Assembly: GCF_020329485.1 (NCBI RefSeq)
Contig: NZ_JAGKJI010000060.1
Coordinates: 1 to 37,544, forward strand
Direction of reading: 5' to 3'
Length of the DNA stretch: 37,544 bases
Source of the DNA: Bradyrhizobium cenepequi
Lineage (GTDB): Bacteria; Pseudomonadota; Alphaproteobacteria; Rhizobiales; Xanthobacteraceae
Shown here: piece after piece, positions 8,641 through 16,177 of the stretch
Position numbering within the stretch: position 1 is the stretch's first letter
How the letters are laid out: each line of letters opens with the position of its first letter
The notes under the pieces: model-generated
What the model saw: only the letters and a program-made list of their open reading frames with translations
Told to the model about the DNA's origin: nothing
Databases searched by the model: none
Position numbers and translations under genes: made by a program

Positions 8641-9357
8641 TCACACCGCATCGCGGTTCTGCCTGCGCTGATAGGCGCCGATGGACGCCGCGATGAGCAC
8701 CGCCCAGAAGACGATGCCGCCCAGTGCCCAGAGATAGCCATCCGCCGTAGCTCCCTCGATGAAGGCCAAGATCGATTTCACCGACCATGTGGCGGGCGAC
8801 AGGAACAGGAACTGCGTGTACCAGGCATCCTGCGGGATGAAGAGATAGAGCGCTGCGATCTGCACATAGAGGTTGAGGACCCTGAACAGGCCGAACGCCT
8901 GCACCTTGTCGCGCGACAGCGTCGGCACGGTGATGGTGGTCCAGACGCTGGCGAGCGAAAGGGCCAGCAGCGGGGGCAGCCATTGGGTGAGCGGCAGCAC
9001 GATCATGCGCGTCGCCAGCACCATTACGAGCCCGTAGGACAGGACCAAGAGGACGCACATGCCGATACGCAGGGCGAGCACGTGACTCAGCGGCAGCGGC
9101 GAGACGCGCAGCGCCCGGTCGACGCCACTGTCCATCTCGTCAACGATCAGCACCGCCGCCAGATAGCCTACACCCGGCATGTAGCCGAGCAGCAGCAGAA
9201 GCTGGATCGTGACCCACCAGTTGGAGAAATATCCGAGAGCGCGCACGACGGCAGCGATGGCCACGATCCCCAGCATCAGTCCGATGATGTTGGTCAGCAC
9301 CCGATCGCGCCGGATGCTGGCGAGATCATGGGCGGCGAGGCTCATGAGCGGGGACAT
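8641..9357 (-). CDS. ABC-2 type exporter permease, distal subunit
   Basis: A 238-residue integral membrane protein with about six hydrophobic helices, for example IIGLMLGIVAIAAVV, LLLLLGYMPGVGYLAAVLIV and IVFWAVLIAASIGAY. VDEMDSGVDRALRVSPL is the typical cytoplasmic loop between helices 2 and 3 of ABC-2 permeases. It is the third gene of a minus-strand operon with a second permease and an ATPase, 21 bases after the preceding stop. This ATPase/permease/permease arrangement, and the ATPase sequence, resemble the mycobacterial Rv2686c-Rv2688c fluoroquinolone exporter. The cargo here is not known. Confidence 0.85.
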   Translation of the reverse strand: MSPLMSLAAHDLASIRRDRVLTNIIGLMLGIVAIAAVVRALGYFSNWWVTIQLLLLLGYMPGVGYLAAVLIVDEMDSGVDRALRVSPLPLSHVLALRIGMCVLLVLSYGLVMVLATRMIVLPLTQWLPPLLALSLASVWTTITVPTLSRDKVQAFGLFRVLNLYVQIAALYLFIPQDAWYTQFLFLSPATWSVKSILAFIEGATADGYLWALGGIVFWAVLIAASIGAYQRRQNRDAV

Positions 9358-9378
9358 GGTGTACCTCCTGCGGGCGCC

Positions 9379-10107
9379 TTAGCTGCCGACATAGCCGATG
9401 GTGCGCGTATGCAGGGCAAGCGCCCACCGCAACAGCACCGCACTGACGAGTGCCATGTAGCTGAAAGCGTAGAGTGTCTCGGCGGTGGTGATGGCGGACG
9501 GGTCCGCCGCCCACAGCAGTGCGCGCAGCATGGCGTGGCCGGGGTTGATCCCGAACAGGGCCCAGGCGAGCCAGCCCTCGACCGCGCCGAAATGGGCGAG
9601 GAAAGGTAGGAACAAGAGGATAGAGATCGGGAAGGCGCGGGCGATAAAATGGTTGATCGAGTTGGCTGTCGCGACCAGGACGAGGCCGCCGAGCACGCCG
9701 AGGGCGCCGGTGAAGGCGAGCGCCAGCGCGAAGCGCAGGACCAGCGCGGTCGGCGGCCGCCAGTAGGCGACAATGACAATGGCGAGGCCCCCCACGATGG
9801 TCAGCGCTGTGAAGGTCATGAGCTTAGCGAGTACATAGTCGGCCGGCGAGGCGGGGGTCACGGCGAGAGCCGGCGGCGTATTCTGCGAGCGCTCCAGCAA
9901 CACTAGCCCGCCTATAAAGCTCGCGCCGACGATCGCCGGGTCAAGGAACAGGATCCCGGTGATCACAGTGTCGGGCGCACCATCGGGCAGGAGCGCCACC
10001 GCCGTCGTGAAGAAGGCGGTGGTGAAGACCGTGAAGAGATAGATGCGCTCGCGCATCTGCACGCGGATGTCCCAAAGCGCCAGCCGCAGGAGCAGTGCGG
10101 GGTTCAC
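9379..10107 (-). CDS. ABC-2 type exporter permease, proximal subunit
   Basis: A 242-residue membrane protein with a cytoplasmic N-terminus (LALWDIRVQMRERIYLFTVFTT) followed by about six helices. GLVLLERSQNTPPALAVTPAS is the loop characteristic of ABC-2 exporter permeases. The GTG start overlaps the stop of the ATPase gene by four bases (GTGA), indicating translational coupling. It probably forms a heterodimer with the downstream permease and works with the upstream ATPase. Confidence 0.86.
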   Translation of the reverse strand: MNPALLLRLALWDIRVQMRERIYLFTVFTTAFFTTAVALLPDGAPDTVITGILFLDPAIVGASFIGGLVLLERSQNTPPALAVTPASPADYVLAKLMTFTALTIVGGLAIVIVAYWRPPTALVLRFALALAFTGALGVLGGLVLVATANSINHFIARAFPISILLFLPFLAHFGAVEGWLAWALFGINPGHAMLRALLWAADPSAITTAETLYAFSYMALVSAVLLRWALALHTRTIGYVGS

Positions 10108-11036
10108 GCGGCTTCCTCCACATGATCAAGCGAGGTGCCAGTGACGTCGCTGAACACCTGATCGAGACTGGCTTCTTGGCTGTGCAGCGTGCGAACGGCG
10201 CCGGCCCTGAGGATGGCGAGAAAACGCGCATCGTCGGCAAGTCCATCGAGGGGGAATTCATCGGTCTCGGCCACGTCGCGGCCGTGCGTGATCCGCACGG
10301 TGCGGCGGCCGTATTTCGCCTTGAGGGCCTCAGGCGCATCGAGCGCCGCGAACCGGCCTGTAACCATGAAGGAGACCCGGTCGCAGAGCTCGTCGACATC
10401 GTTCATATTGTGCGTGGTGAGAACGACGGTCTTGCCCGCTCGGCGGAGGTCCGCGATCAAGCGCTTGATGATGCCGGCGTTGATGGGATCGAGACCGGCG
10501 GTCGGCTCGTCAAGGAACAGGATTTCCGGATCGTGCTGGATCGCGCGCACGAAGTTGAGGCGCATGCGCATGCCTTTTGAGAAGGTCTCCACCTTCTTGT
10601 TCGCGGCATCCGCAAGGCCGACTAGCGCCAGCAACTCCAGCGGGTCGCGGCTCTTCCGTTTGTAGAGCGAGGCGAAGAATCTGAGGTTCTCGACGGCGGT
10701 GAACTTGACGTAGTGGTTGGGCAGTTCGAACCCGACGCCAATGGCCTCGAAATAGTCCTGCCCCCAGGACGGGAGTGGCTTGCCCAGCACCTCGACCGCA
10801 CCCTCGAAGCGCCGTTGCTGGCGTGTCAGCACCTTTTGCAAGGTGCTCTTGCCTGCGCCCGAAGGCCCGAGCAGTCCGAAGATCTCGCCGTGCGCCACGG
10901 AAAAGCCGACCCCGTCCACGGCCGGTTTGGCCTGTCCGTGATAGCGGAAGGTCAGATTCTCGACCCGGATGGCGGCCGGCGTGATCGCCGGCGCAGCCGA
11001 TCGGTCCGAAGGCAGGTCTGGCGCCCTCCTCCTCAT
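10104..11036 (-). CDS. ABC exporter ATP-binding protein
   Basis: A 310-residue ATPase. The Walker A motif GPSGAGKST lies at 57-65, a signature region FSKGMRMRL follows, then Walker B ILFLDEPTAGLDP and the switch His in VVLTTHNM. The GVGFELPNHYVKFTAVENL segment after Walker A is typical of the subfamily annotated as fluoroquinolone export ATPases. A C-terminal extension of about 80 residues follows the core, as in other drug exporters. The start at 11036 has AAGGAG upstream. It is the first gene of the exporter operon and is divergent from a TetR gene across a 123-base region with a perfect palindrome, so repression by that regulator is likely. Confidence 0.92.
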   Translation of the reverse strand: MRRRAPDLPSDRSAAPAITPAAIRVENLTFRYHGQAKPAVDGVGFSVAHGEIFGLLGPSGAGKSTLQKVLTRQQRRFEGAVEVLGKPLPSWGQDYFEAIGVGFELPNHYVKFTAVENLRFFASLYKRKSRDPLELLALVGLADAANKKVETFSKGMRMRLNFVRAIQHDPEILFLDEPTAGLDPINAGIIKRLIADLRRAGKTVVLTTHNMNDVDELCDRVSFMVTGRFAALDAPEALKAKYGRRTVRITHGRDVAETDEFPLDGLADDARFLAILRAGAVRTLHSQEASLDQVFSDVTGTSLDHVEEAA

Positions 11037-11088
11037 GACATGGCTCCTTCCCGCCCTTCCGGCTCACCGTGCCCACTGGCATCAGGCA

Positions 11089-11117
11089 TTGCGGCACTGG
11101 CCAAGGACGTCTATATA
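11089..11117 (+). promoter_or_regulatory. Candidate promoter of the tetR gene
   Basis: TTGCGG at 11089-11094 and TATATA at 11112-11117 are separated by 17 bases and point toward the TetR gene. The TATATA is self-complementary and also serves as the -10 of the divergent candidate promoter. Inferred from consensus similarity only. Confidence 0.45.
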
Positions 11118-11139
11118 ACAAACCGACGGTCGGTTTCAA
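11112..11139 (-). promoter_or_regulatory. Candidate promoter of the ABC exporter operon
   Basis: On the minus strand TTGAAA (11139-11134) and TATATA (11117-11112) are separated by 16 bases. The perfect palindrome 11120-11136 fills the spacer and overlaps the -35, so a bound repressor would block RNA polymerase directly. Confidence 0.5.
11120..11136. promoter_or_regulatory. Operator palindrome, probable TetR binding site
   Basis: AAACCGAC-G-GTCGGTTT is a perfect 8+1+8 palindrome in the divergent region between the exporter operon and the tetR gene. Length, symmetry and the ACCGAC/GTCGGT arms fit known TetR-family operators. It lies 3-19 bases downstream of the TATATA box for tetR and inside the spacer of the exporter promoter. 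Confidence 0.75.
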
Positions 11140-11159
11140 TGGGAAACATAGGAGATGGC

Positions 11160-11867
11160 GTGACTCGATGGGTAAAGAAGAAGCCTGATGCCCGGCGCAA
11201 CGAGCTGCTCGACAGCGCTCAGGCGCTGTTCCTCAGCAAGGGCTACGAGGCGACCACGGTCGCCGACATCATGGAGCGGGCGGGCGTCTCCAAAGGTGGC
11301 TTCTATCACCACTTCTCCGCCAAGGAGTATCTGCTTGAAGCGCTCGCCGAACGCATGGCGGCCGACGCCCTAACCCGCCTTGAGCCCATCCTCGACGAGA
11401 GAGGCCTGGATGCAGTGGCCCGCATGAATGCTGTCCTCTCGCAATCCCGCCAGCTCAAGATCGAAGACGCCGCAGCGATCCGCGCCGCTTTCGACGCGGT
11501 CTTCAAGCCCGAGAACATCGTTCTCTACCATCGCCTCAATAGGGCCACAGGCAAGGTCATGCTGCCGCTGTTTGTCGATATCTTGAGGCAAGGAAAGGCC
11601 GAGGGCCGTTTCCGCATCGACGATCCGGCGACAACCGCAGAGATCATTCTGCACCTCGGGGCGTCGACACGCGACGCGGTGGCGCGCGCCATCGAGGCAT
11701 CCGGCACGTCACAGCTTGAAGAAGCGGCGACCGCGCTCGACGAGCGCCTGCGCCAGCAGGGGATCGCCATCGACCGGATCCTGGGCCTGCCGGACGGTAC
11801 GATCGCCTTCTCCGAGCCGGGATTTGCAAGGGCCGTGATGAGCGCACCAGCTGAGGTTAGAAGCTGA
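11160..11867 (+). CDS. TetR/AcrR family transcriptional regulator
   Basis: A 235-residue regulator. The N-terminal helix-turn-helix is clear: RRNELLDSAQALFLSKGYE, TTVADIMERAGVSKGGFYHH, FSAKEYLLEAL. The rest is the helical ligand-binding and dimerisation domain and has no recognisable ligand motif. GTG 11160 is preceded by AGGAG at five bases and is preferred; ATG 11139 in the same frame would overlap the operator. The gene is divergent from the ABC exporter operon, so it most likely represses the exporter and itself and is released by an exported compound. Confidence 0.92.
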   Translation: MTRWVKKKPDARRNELLDSAQALFLSKGYEATTVADIMERAGVSKGGFYHHFSAKEYLLEALAERMAADALTRLEPILDERGLDAVARMNAVLSQSRQLKIEDAAAIRAAFDAVFKPENIVLYHRLNRATGKVMLPLFVDILRQGKAEGRFRIDDPATTAEIILHLGASTRDAVARAIEASGTSQLEEAATALDERLRQQGIAIDRILGLPDGTIAFSEPGFARAVMSAPAEVRS

Positions 11868-11912
11868 GCGGATCGATATGATCTATATGCGCCTCTTAGA
11901 AGAGGACACTGG

Positions 11913-12317
11913 ATGGGCATGAGCTTCGAGCTAATGGTGCTAACAGCCGCAAGTCTTTGGGGCTTCCTTCAACTCGTCGCCGCGGCGCAGGTCGCAAACG
12001 CGCAATACGGCCTCAAATGGGCTGCGAGCTCGCGCGACGTCGAGATGCCGCCGCTCAAGCCCATCCCCGGGCGCATCAACCGTAACTTCCGCAATTATAT
12101 GGAGACCTTTCCGTTCTTTGCGGCGGCAGTTCTCACGGCTCAGGCGGCAGGCGTTCACAATGAGCTGACGTATTGGGGATCGATTGCCTATATCGGCGGG
12201 CGCATAGCTTACACCGCGCTCTATGTATCCGGGATACCGCTCATCCGCTCGCTGTTCTGGAACATCGCCGCCTTTGGCATGCTCGCGGTTTTGGCGGCAC
12301 CTTTCTTTCCGCGCTGA
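11913..12317 (+). CDS. MAPEG family membrane protein
   Basis: A 134-residue protein with four hydrophobic helices. It contains the MAPEG hallmarks: RNFRNYMETFPFFAAAVL matches the family motif around the conserved Arg/Asn/Glu, and GRIAYTALYVSGIPLIRS matches the segment before the last helix. Eukaryotic members are glutathione transferases and leukotriene enzymes; the role of small bacterial members is generally unknown. It follows tetR by 45 bases in the same direction and may be co-transcribed with it. ATG 11913 has GAGG upstream; 11919 is an alternative. Confidence 0.88.
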   Translation: MGMSFELMVLTAASLWGFLQLVAAAQVANAQYGLKWAASSRDVEMPPLKPIPGRINRNFRNYMETFPFFAAAVLTAQAAGVHNELTYWGSIAYIGGRIAYTALYVSGIPLIRSLFWNIAAFGMLAVLAAPFFPR

Positions 12318-12655
12318 AGCGAGTGGAGGCGAGCGGCTGATGGACATCGATTACTCAAATGCCAATCCCCTTTGAAAGCACTACCTCATCCAGAACGCGC
12401 CGAAACGGGACCCTCAATCGTAGCAGCGATGGCGGTTCTCGGACACTCGCGGCAACACTCGCAGACTAAAGAGCAGAATATCATAGGGCTCCAGCGGAGA
12501 CGTAGTTATCAGCTTCATCCACGCTGGGGCGCCAATAATTCAGTAAGTTGCGTAGATCGCCAGATTCTGCACAGAATCAAAACTCACCATAGACTCTCCG
12601 ACGGAAATACCGGCCTTAGCCGCGGTCAACATCGCGCGGCGGTAGGACCGAGCCT
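12318..12655. other. Intergenic region without a supported gene
   Basis: This stretch lies between the convergent MAPEG and NPY-repeat genes and looks less GC-rich than its surroundings. The open frame on the plus strand from 12372 has no protein-like character. I see no repeat, hairpin terminator or RNA gene. Confidence 0.5.
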
Positions 12656-13099
12656 TCAGTCGTCATCCGCTCCTTGAATGGAGAGACCTTGGCCATATGG
12701 GTTCGTCGGGCTATCCGGCGTATGTGGATTGCCGGCACCGTAGGGATTGTTGACGCTGTCTGGCGCGAAGCGACTTCCATAGCGGCCGTATGGATTTGAA
12801 ATCGAATCCGGATCATACGGGTTGCTGCTTAGGCGCCCACGATAGTTTCCCTCGCTGTCATACAGCTTGGGTCCATCCGTCGCATACGGATTGTTGGCGG
12901 AGTTATTGCTGTAAGCGCTGCCATGCTGCCCGTACGGATTGTTGATGCTGCTTGGATTGTAGCGGCTACCAGCACCGTAGGCGTTCCCCGTCGAGTTCGG
13001 GGCATATGGGTTGGCGGAATAGTTGCCGAGGTATTGCGCGCCGGCACCCGAGGTCGCCACAACCAGCAGCCCAATACTCAAGGCCATCCTCATCGGCAT
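12656..13099 (-). CDS. Secreted NPY(G)-repeat protein of unknown function
   Basis: A 147-residue protein with a signal peptide (basic MPMRM, hydrophobic ALSIGLLVVATSG, then AGAQ as a likely cleavage site). The mature part is low in hydrophobics and rich in Asn, Pro, Tyr, Gly and Ser. The tripeptide NPY occurs seven times (residues 30, 54, 70, 93, 102, 118, 133), usually as NNPYG or SNPYG preceded by PDSxx, giving an irregular repeat of about 16-24 residues. The C-terminus is acidic (GADDD). No enzyme motif is present. A periplasmic or surface structural role is possible, but only the repeat and export signal are visible. RBS-like GAAGAG precedes ATG 13099. Confidence 0.8.
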   Translation of the reverse strand: MPMRMALSIGLLVVATSGAGAQYLGNYSANPYAPNSTGNAYGAGSRYNPSSINNPYGQHGSAYSNNSANNPYATDGPKLYDSEGNYRGRLSSNPYDPDSISNPYGRYGSRFAPDSVNNPYGAGNPHTPDSPTNPYGQGLSIQGADDD

Positions 13100-13173
13100 T
13101 TTCTCTTCGCTCCAACATCAAGGGCGGTAAGCGGAAATTCTCTGAAGTCTATGCTGCGCCGTCGGGCGCAGTG

Positions 13174-13449
13174 CTACCTCAGCCCAAGCAGCGAACGCCG
13201 GTAGCCGCTCGCGCGGGCTTCGCTCGTGCACACAAAACTGCCGGTGTGACCCCGTCCGTAACGTTTCTGCCCTTTCAGGTAATAGCGCGTGCGTCGGAAA
13301 TCGAGCCAAACCACGGAATCATCGGGGCAATGCCGCTGCGCCTGGGCTTGATAGCGAAACGGCGTGAGCGGCACGGCCTTCGCCTCGTGTGCGGCGCACA
13401 CCAAAACTGAGAAGGCAACGACAAGTCCACTGTGCCTGACCGAGATCAT
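13174..13449 (-). CDS. Small secreted protein of unknown function with conserved Cys pair
   Basis: A 91-residue protein with a signal peptide (MISVRHSGLVVAFSVLVCA ending near AHEAKA). The mature domain has CPDDSVVWLDFRRTRYYLKG, YGRGHTGSFVCTSEA and a terminal GYRRSL. The two Cys residues could form a disulfide. I have an impression of this CP-D-VVW ... FVC-EA pattern in small exported proteins of Bradyrhizobium and Burkholderia without a known function. The frame is open to 13539, but ATG 13449 directly precedes the signal peptide and has GGGGGAG upstream. Confidence 0.75.
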   Translation of the reverse strand: MISVRHSGLVVAFSVLVCAAHEAKAVPLTPFRYQAQAQRHCPDDSVVWLDFRRTRYYLKGQKRYGRGHTGSFVCTSEARASGYRRSLLGLR

Positions 13450-13565
13450 AGGCGCTCCCCCACCCTTTCCAGCGCCCCGATCCATACCATTTTCGTCACG
13501 CCGCCTGAAGACGGCCCGAGCGGACTGTGATAGCTTCAATCAGTCGCGATTGAGCGAGCAGCAGC

Positions 13566-14414
13566 ATGCTCACCATTCCACACCTCACCGCGCAGGCGCT
13601 CGGCACTTTTCTGGCCTCCGAGACAAACGGACGGTTTGGCTCGTCTTACGGTTACCTCAACGAGCTCCTGCCATATGCGGCGCGACTGGCGCTTGAATGC
13701 ATCGGCAACAGCGATGCGCTCTACCACAATATCGAACACTCGATGCTGGTCACCCTGGCTGGCCATGACATTCTGATGGGGCGCACCTTGTCGCGGCCGA
13801 CGACAGCCGAGGACTATTCAAACTTCATCCTGGCCTGCTTGATCCACGACATCGGATATGTCCGCGGCGTCCTGCAAGGAGACGGAGACGACGTCTATGT
13901 CGCCGATGCCACCGGCGCGACCATCCAGCTTCCGCGCGGCGCATCGGACGCGGCGCTCGGTCCCTATCATGTGGACCGATCCAAACTGTTCGCGCTGGAG
14001 CGTTTCGATGGTGTTGAACACGTCGACGCGAACCGGATGGCGCGAGCGATCGAGTACACCCGGTTTCCCTACGCCCCCTCATCGCCGGACGACGATCTGA
14101 ACAATGAAGAGGGTCTGCTGCTGCGCGCCGCGGACCTGATCGGGCAGCTCGGCGAACCCAACTATCTGAGGAAAGCCAATGCTCTCTTCTATGAGTTCGA
14201 AGAGATCGGCATGAACAAGCAGCTCGGCTACGAGAATCCCGCCGACGTCGTCTACAGATATCCGCAGTTCTACTGGAACACCGTCGCCCCGCAGATATCG
14301 ACCGCCATTCGATACCTGAACGTCACGTCAAGCGGTCGTCAATGGATCGCAAACCTTTATGGCAACTTGTTCAGGGCGGAGCGAGAGATGAGGTTGTCCG
14401 GCCCGGAACTGTGA
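13566..14414 (+). CDS. HD domain-containing metal-dependent phosphohydrolase
   Basis: A 282-residue protein with the metal-binding pattern of HD hydrolases: YHNIEH (53-58), then CLIHDIGY with the paired His94-Asp95, and a later Asp in LLRAADLIGQLG (AADLI is a typical fourth ligand). The YHNxxH form is also seen in cyclic-nucleotide phosphodiesterases, so a nucleotide substrate is possible but unproven. There is no signal peptide and no partner domain. The gene is divergent from the small secreted protein gene. The start at 13566 has only a weak ribosome site. Confidence 0.85.
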   Translation: MLTIPHLTAQALGTFLASETNGRFGSSYGYLNELLPYAARLALECIGNSDALYHNIEHSMLVTLAGHDILMGRTLSRPTTAEDYSNFILACLIHDIGYVRGVLQGDGDDVYVADATGATIQLPRGASDAALGPYHVDRSKLFALERFDGVEHVDANRMARAIEYTRFPYAPSSPDDDLNNEEGLLLRAADLIGQLGEPNYLRKANALFYEFEEIGMNKQLGYENPADVVYRYPQFYWNTVAPQISTAIRYLNVTSSGRQWIANLYGNLFRAEREMRLSGPEL

Positions 14415-14722
14415 CACCCATCAATAATTGCCGAGGTGCACGCGGCTCACGGTGTGATGCACCGCTTGCATTATGCCGCCAGCCGGCCGGGCAACGCCAG
14501 CATGACGGGCGGCGCCCATCGGCACACCGTGCTTCGCGAAAGTCCGGCAGGGTCCCAGCGCGCGGAAAATTTCCTTTTTGATTTCAAAAGCATGTGAATA
14601 GGCTTCACAATTCAGGTCCGCCGATACACCACCTTGGTGCTGGACGCCGCGCTCCCCTGCCCTCATGCTAATCTCGACCTGCCGACGAATCGCTTGCAGC
14701 ATGAAAGGTCCGCATCAATCCA
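14415..14722. other. Intergenic region with a weak minus-strand ORF
   Basis: No firmly supported gene. The minus strand carries a frame (stop at 14421, open to about 14702) whose central part, EAYSHAFEIKKEIFRALG, looks protein-like and uses plausible codons, but the N-terminal portion does not and no start with a ribosome site stands out. It may be a small gene or the remnant of one. Confidence 0.3.
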
Positions 14723-15334
14723 ATGCAGAACCAAAACGCCAAAGCGCTGAAATCCGTGTGTATCTTCTGCGGCTCCAGCCCGGGCCGCGATCCGATCTAC
14801 CTGGAGGCCGCGGTTGCCACCGGACAGGCGCTGGCGAAGGCCGGCATCACCGTGGTCTATGGCGGAGGGAAAGTCGGGCTGATGGGAGCGGTGGCAGATG
14901 CGACGCTCGCGGCGGGCGGGCGTGTCGTCGGCGTCATACCGCGCGCGCTTGTCGAGCGCGAGATCGGGCACACGGGCCTGAGCCAGCTTCACGTCGTCGA
15001 AACCATGCACGAGCGCAAGTTGATGATGGCGCAGCTATCCGACGGCTTCATCGCGCTACCCGGCGGCGCCGGAACGCTCGAAGAACTTTTCGAGGAATGG
15101 ACCTGGGCCCAGCTCGGTATCCATGAAAAGCCCTGCGGCCTCCTGAACGTGAAGGGCTATTTCGCGCCGCTGATCGCAATGGTCGAGAGGATCGTCGCGG
15201 AGGGGTTCATGGCCGCCGCCTATGCCGAGATGCTCGTCATCGAGACCAGAGTTGAAGCGCTGCTCAGCCGCTTTGCAACCTACCAGCCACCGCCGCGAAA
15301 GTGGCTGCGCACGGACGCGGGCGCCAAGCCTTAG
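14723..15334 (+). CDS. LOG family protein (TIGR00730 type), probable nucleotide 5'-monophosphate phosphoribohydrolase
   Basis: A 203-residue Rossmann-fold protein. It carries the two signature motifs of LOG enzymes: the ERK segment (98-99, Arg-Lys after HE) and PGGAGTLEE (113-121). VYGGGKVGLMGAVAD (46-59) is the nucleotide-binding loop. LOG enzymes release the base from cytokinin riboside monophosphates and also act on AMP; in bacteria the physiological substrate is often unclear. In a plant-associated genus a cytokinin role is attractive but inferred. The protein is full length for the family. Confidence 0.92.
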   Translation: MQNQNAKALKSVCIFCGSSPGRDPIYLEAAVATGQALAKAGITVVYGGGKVGLMGAVADATLAAGGRVVGVIPRALVEREIGHTGLSQLHVVETMHERKLMMAQLSDGFIALPGGAGTLEELFEEWTWAQLGIHEKPCGLLNVKGYFAPLIAMVERIVAEGFMAAAYAEMLVIETRVEALLSRFATYQPPPRKWLRTDAGAKP

Positions 15335-15370
15335 ATATCGATCAAGCCTCAGATCGATCAAGCTGCGCCC

Positions 15371-15396
15371 CCTCTCCCGCAAGCAAGCGGGAGAGG
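15371..15396. terminator. Hairpin between convergent genes
   Basis: CCTCTCCCGC and GCGGGAGAGG form a perfect 10-bp stem around AAGCAA, between the stop codons of the LOG gene and the minus-strand small-protein operon. There is no T tract on either side. The stem sequence is the same as the arms of repeat family A, so it may be a solo arm of that element acting as a bidirectional transcript end. Confidence 0.45.
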
Positions 15397-15449
15397 CGAA
15401 GATTCAGCCTGATCGGATCATGATCTAAATGATCCCACGATTTCAGTCT

Positions 15450-15944
15450 TTACCCGCCGCGCTTCTGCGGCTTATGGCCGCTCTGACCGGGATCGTTGTG
15501 CTTGTTGTGATGGCTTTCCTGATTCAGCCCGCCGCGGCTCACCGGAAATTCCGACTGGCGCGCATTGGATTTCGGACGTTTTACGCCCGCATCTTCCGCA
15601 ATGCGCGCGCCGCCCTGTTCGACAGTGCGCGCGTCGGGAACGTCAGGCTTTCGTTCGAGCATCCGAAGCTGCTGCTCATGCGTCTTCTTGCCCTGCAACA
15701 CCGTCTTGCGCGATTTCGGCGTCTGATCGCGCGGCGGGCGGCCCTGCCGCCGATCGAGCGCCTCGATGCCGCCCTGCGGATTGGTGTCATTCTCGACGTC
15801 GCCCTCAAACGTATTCTCGCCTTCGACGTCTTCGAGATCATCTGGCGTCGCCTGCGCCATCGTGATGCCCTTCGAGCCGCCGATCAGCGGATTGCGATGG
15901 AGATCGACATTGCTCGGCCGTTTCGTCTTGGCATGCTTCGTCAT
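15450..15944 (-). CDS. Hydrophilic, probably disordered protein of unknown function (third of operon)
   Basis: A 164-residue protein, almost free of hydrophobic clusters. The N-terminal part is basic (MTKHAKTKRPSNVDL), a central segment is acidic (TPDDLEDVEGENTFEGDV) and the C-terminus is rich in Lys, His, Asn, Gln and Gly. No signal peptide, helix or catalytic motif is visible. Start: ATG 15944 has GAAGGG six bases upstream, better than ATG 15950, which overlaps the upstream stop codon (ATGA). The opposite-strand ORF over this region is rejected because this strand has correct ribosome sites and tight gene spacing. I have no function to propose beyond intrinsic disorder. Confidence 0.75.
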   Translation of the reverse strand: MTKHAKTKRPSNVDLHRNPLIGGSKGITMAQATPDDLEDVEGENTFEGDVENDTNPQGGIEALDRRQGRPPRDQTPKSRKTVLQGKKTHEQQLRMLERKPDVPDARTVEQGGARIAEDAGVKRPKSNARQSEFPVSRGGLNQESHHNKHNDPGQSGHKPQKRGG

Positions 15945-15946
15945 GA

Positions 15947-16165
15947 TCATCCCTTCGATGCCGGATGCGTACCCCCGCCCTTCTGTTCCGGTTCGTGCGT
16001 GTGATGGCTGTCGCGCTCGCCGCCGCCGCCGGAAACCCGGCTGTGACGACGCTTGGGATCATCGGCCGTCGGTTTCTTGACCTCAAGCGGTGCCTGGGCA
16101 TTTTCGTGCGCGGCACCGGGGCCGCCCTGGCGGATGCTCGCCGGCGTCTTGGTGGAAGTGGACAT
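15947..16165 (-). CDS. Small hydrophilic protein of unknown function (second of operon)
   Basis: A 72-residue protein starting MSTSTKTPASIRQGGPG and ending GGGTHPASKG. It is rich in Ser, Thr, Pro, Gly, Lys and His, without hydrophobic segments, so it is probably unstructured. ATG 16165 is preceded by AAGGAGG, an almost perfect ribosome site. Its stop lies within three bases of the start of the next gene, and it begins 12 bases after the preceding one, so the three small genes form one transcription unit. Confidence 0.7.
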   Translation of the reverse strand: MSTSTKTPASIRQGGPGAAHENAQAPLEVKKPTADDPKRRHSRVSGGGGERDSHHTHEPEQKGGGTHPASKG

Positions 16166-16177
16166 GGGTGGCCTCCT

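Noticed and set aside
12372..12677. Plus-strand ORF of 101 residues after the MAPEG gene
   Set aside because: No protein-like composition, no ribosome site, and it runs into the end of the NPY-repeat gene on the other strand.
15429..16004. Plus-strand ORF of 191 residues opposite the small hydrophilic genes
   Set aside because: It begins with protein-like hydrophobic residues but then becomes Arg-rich and repetitive, as antisense frames in GC-rich DNA do. The minus strand has three tightly spaced frames with good ribosome sites.
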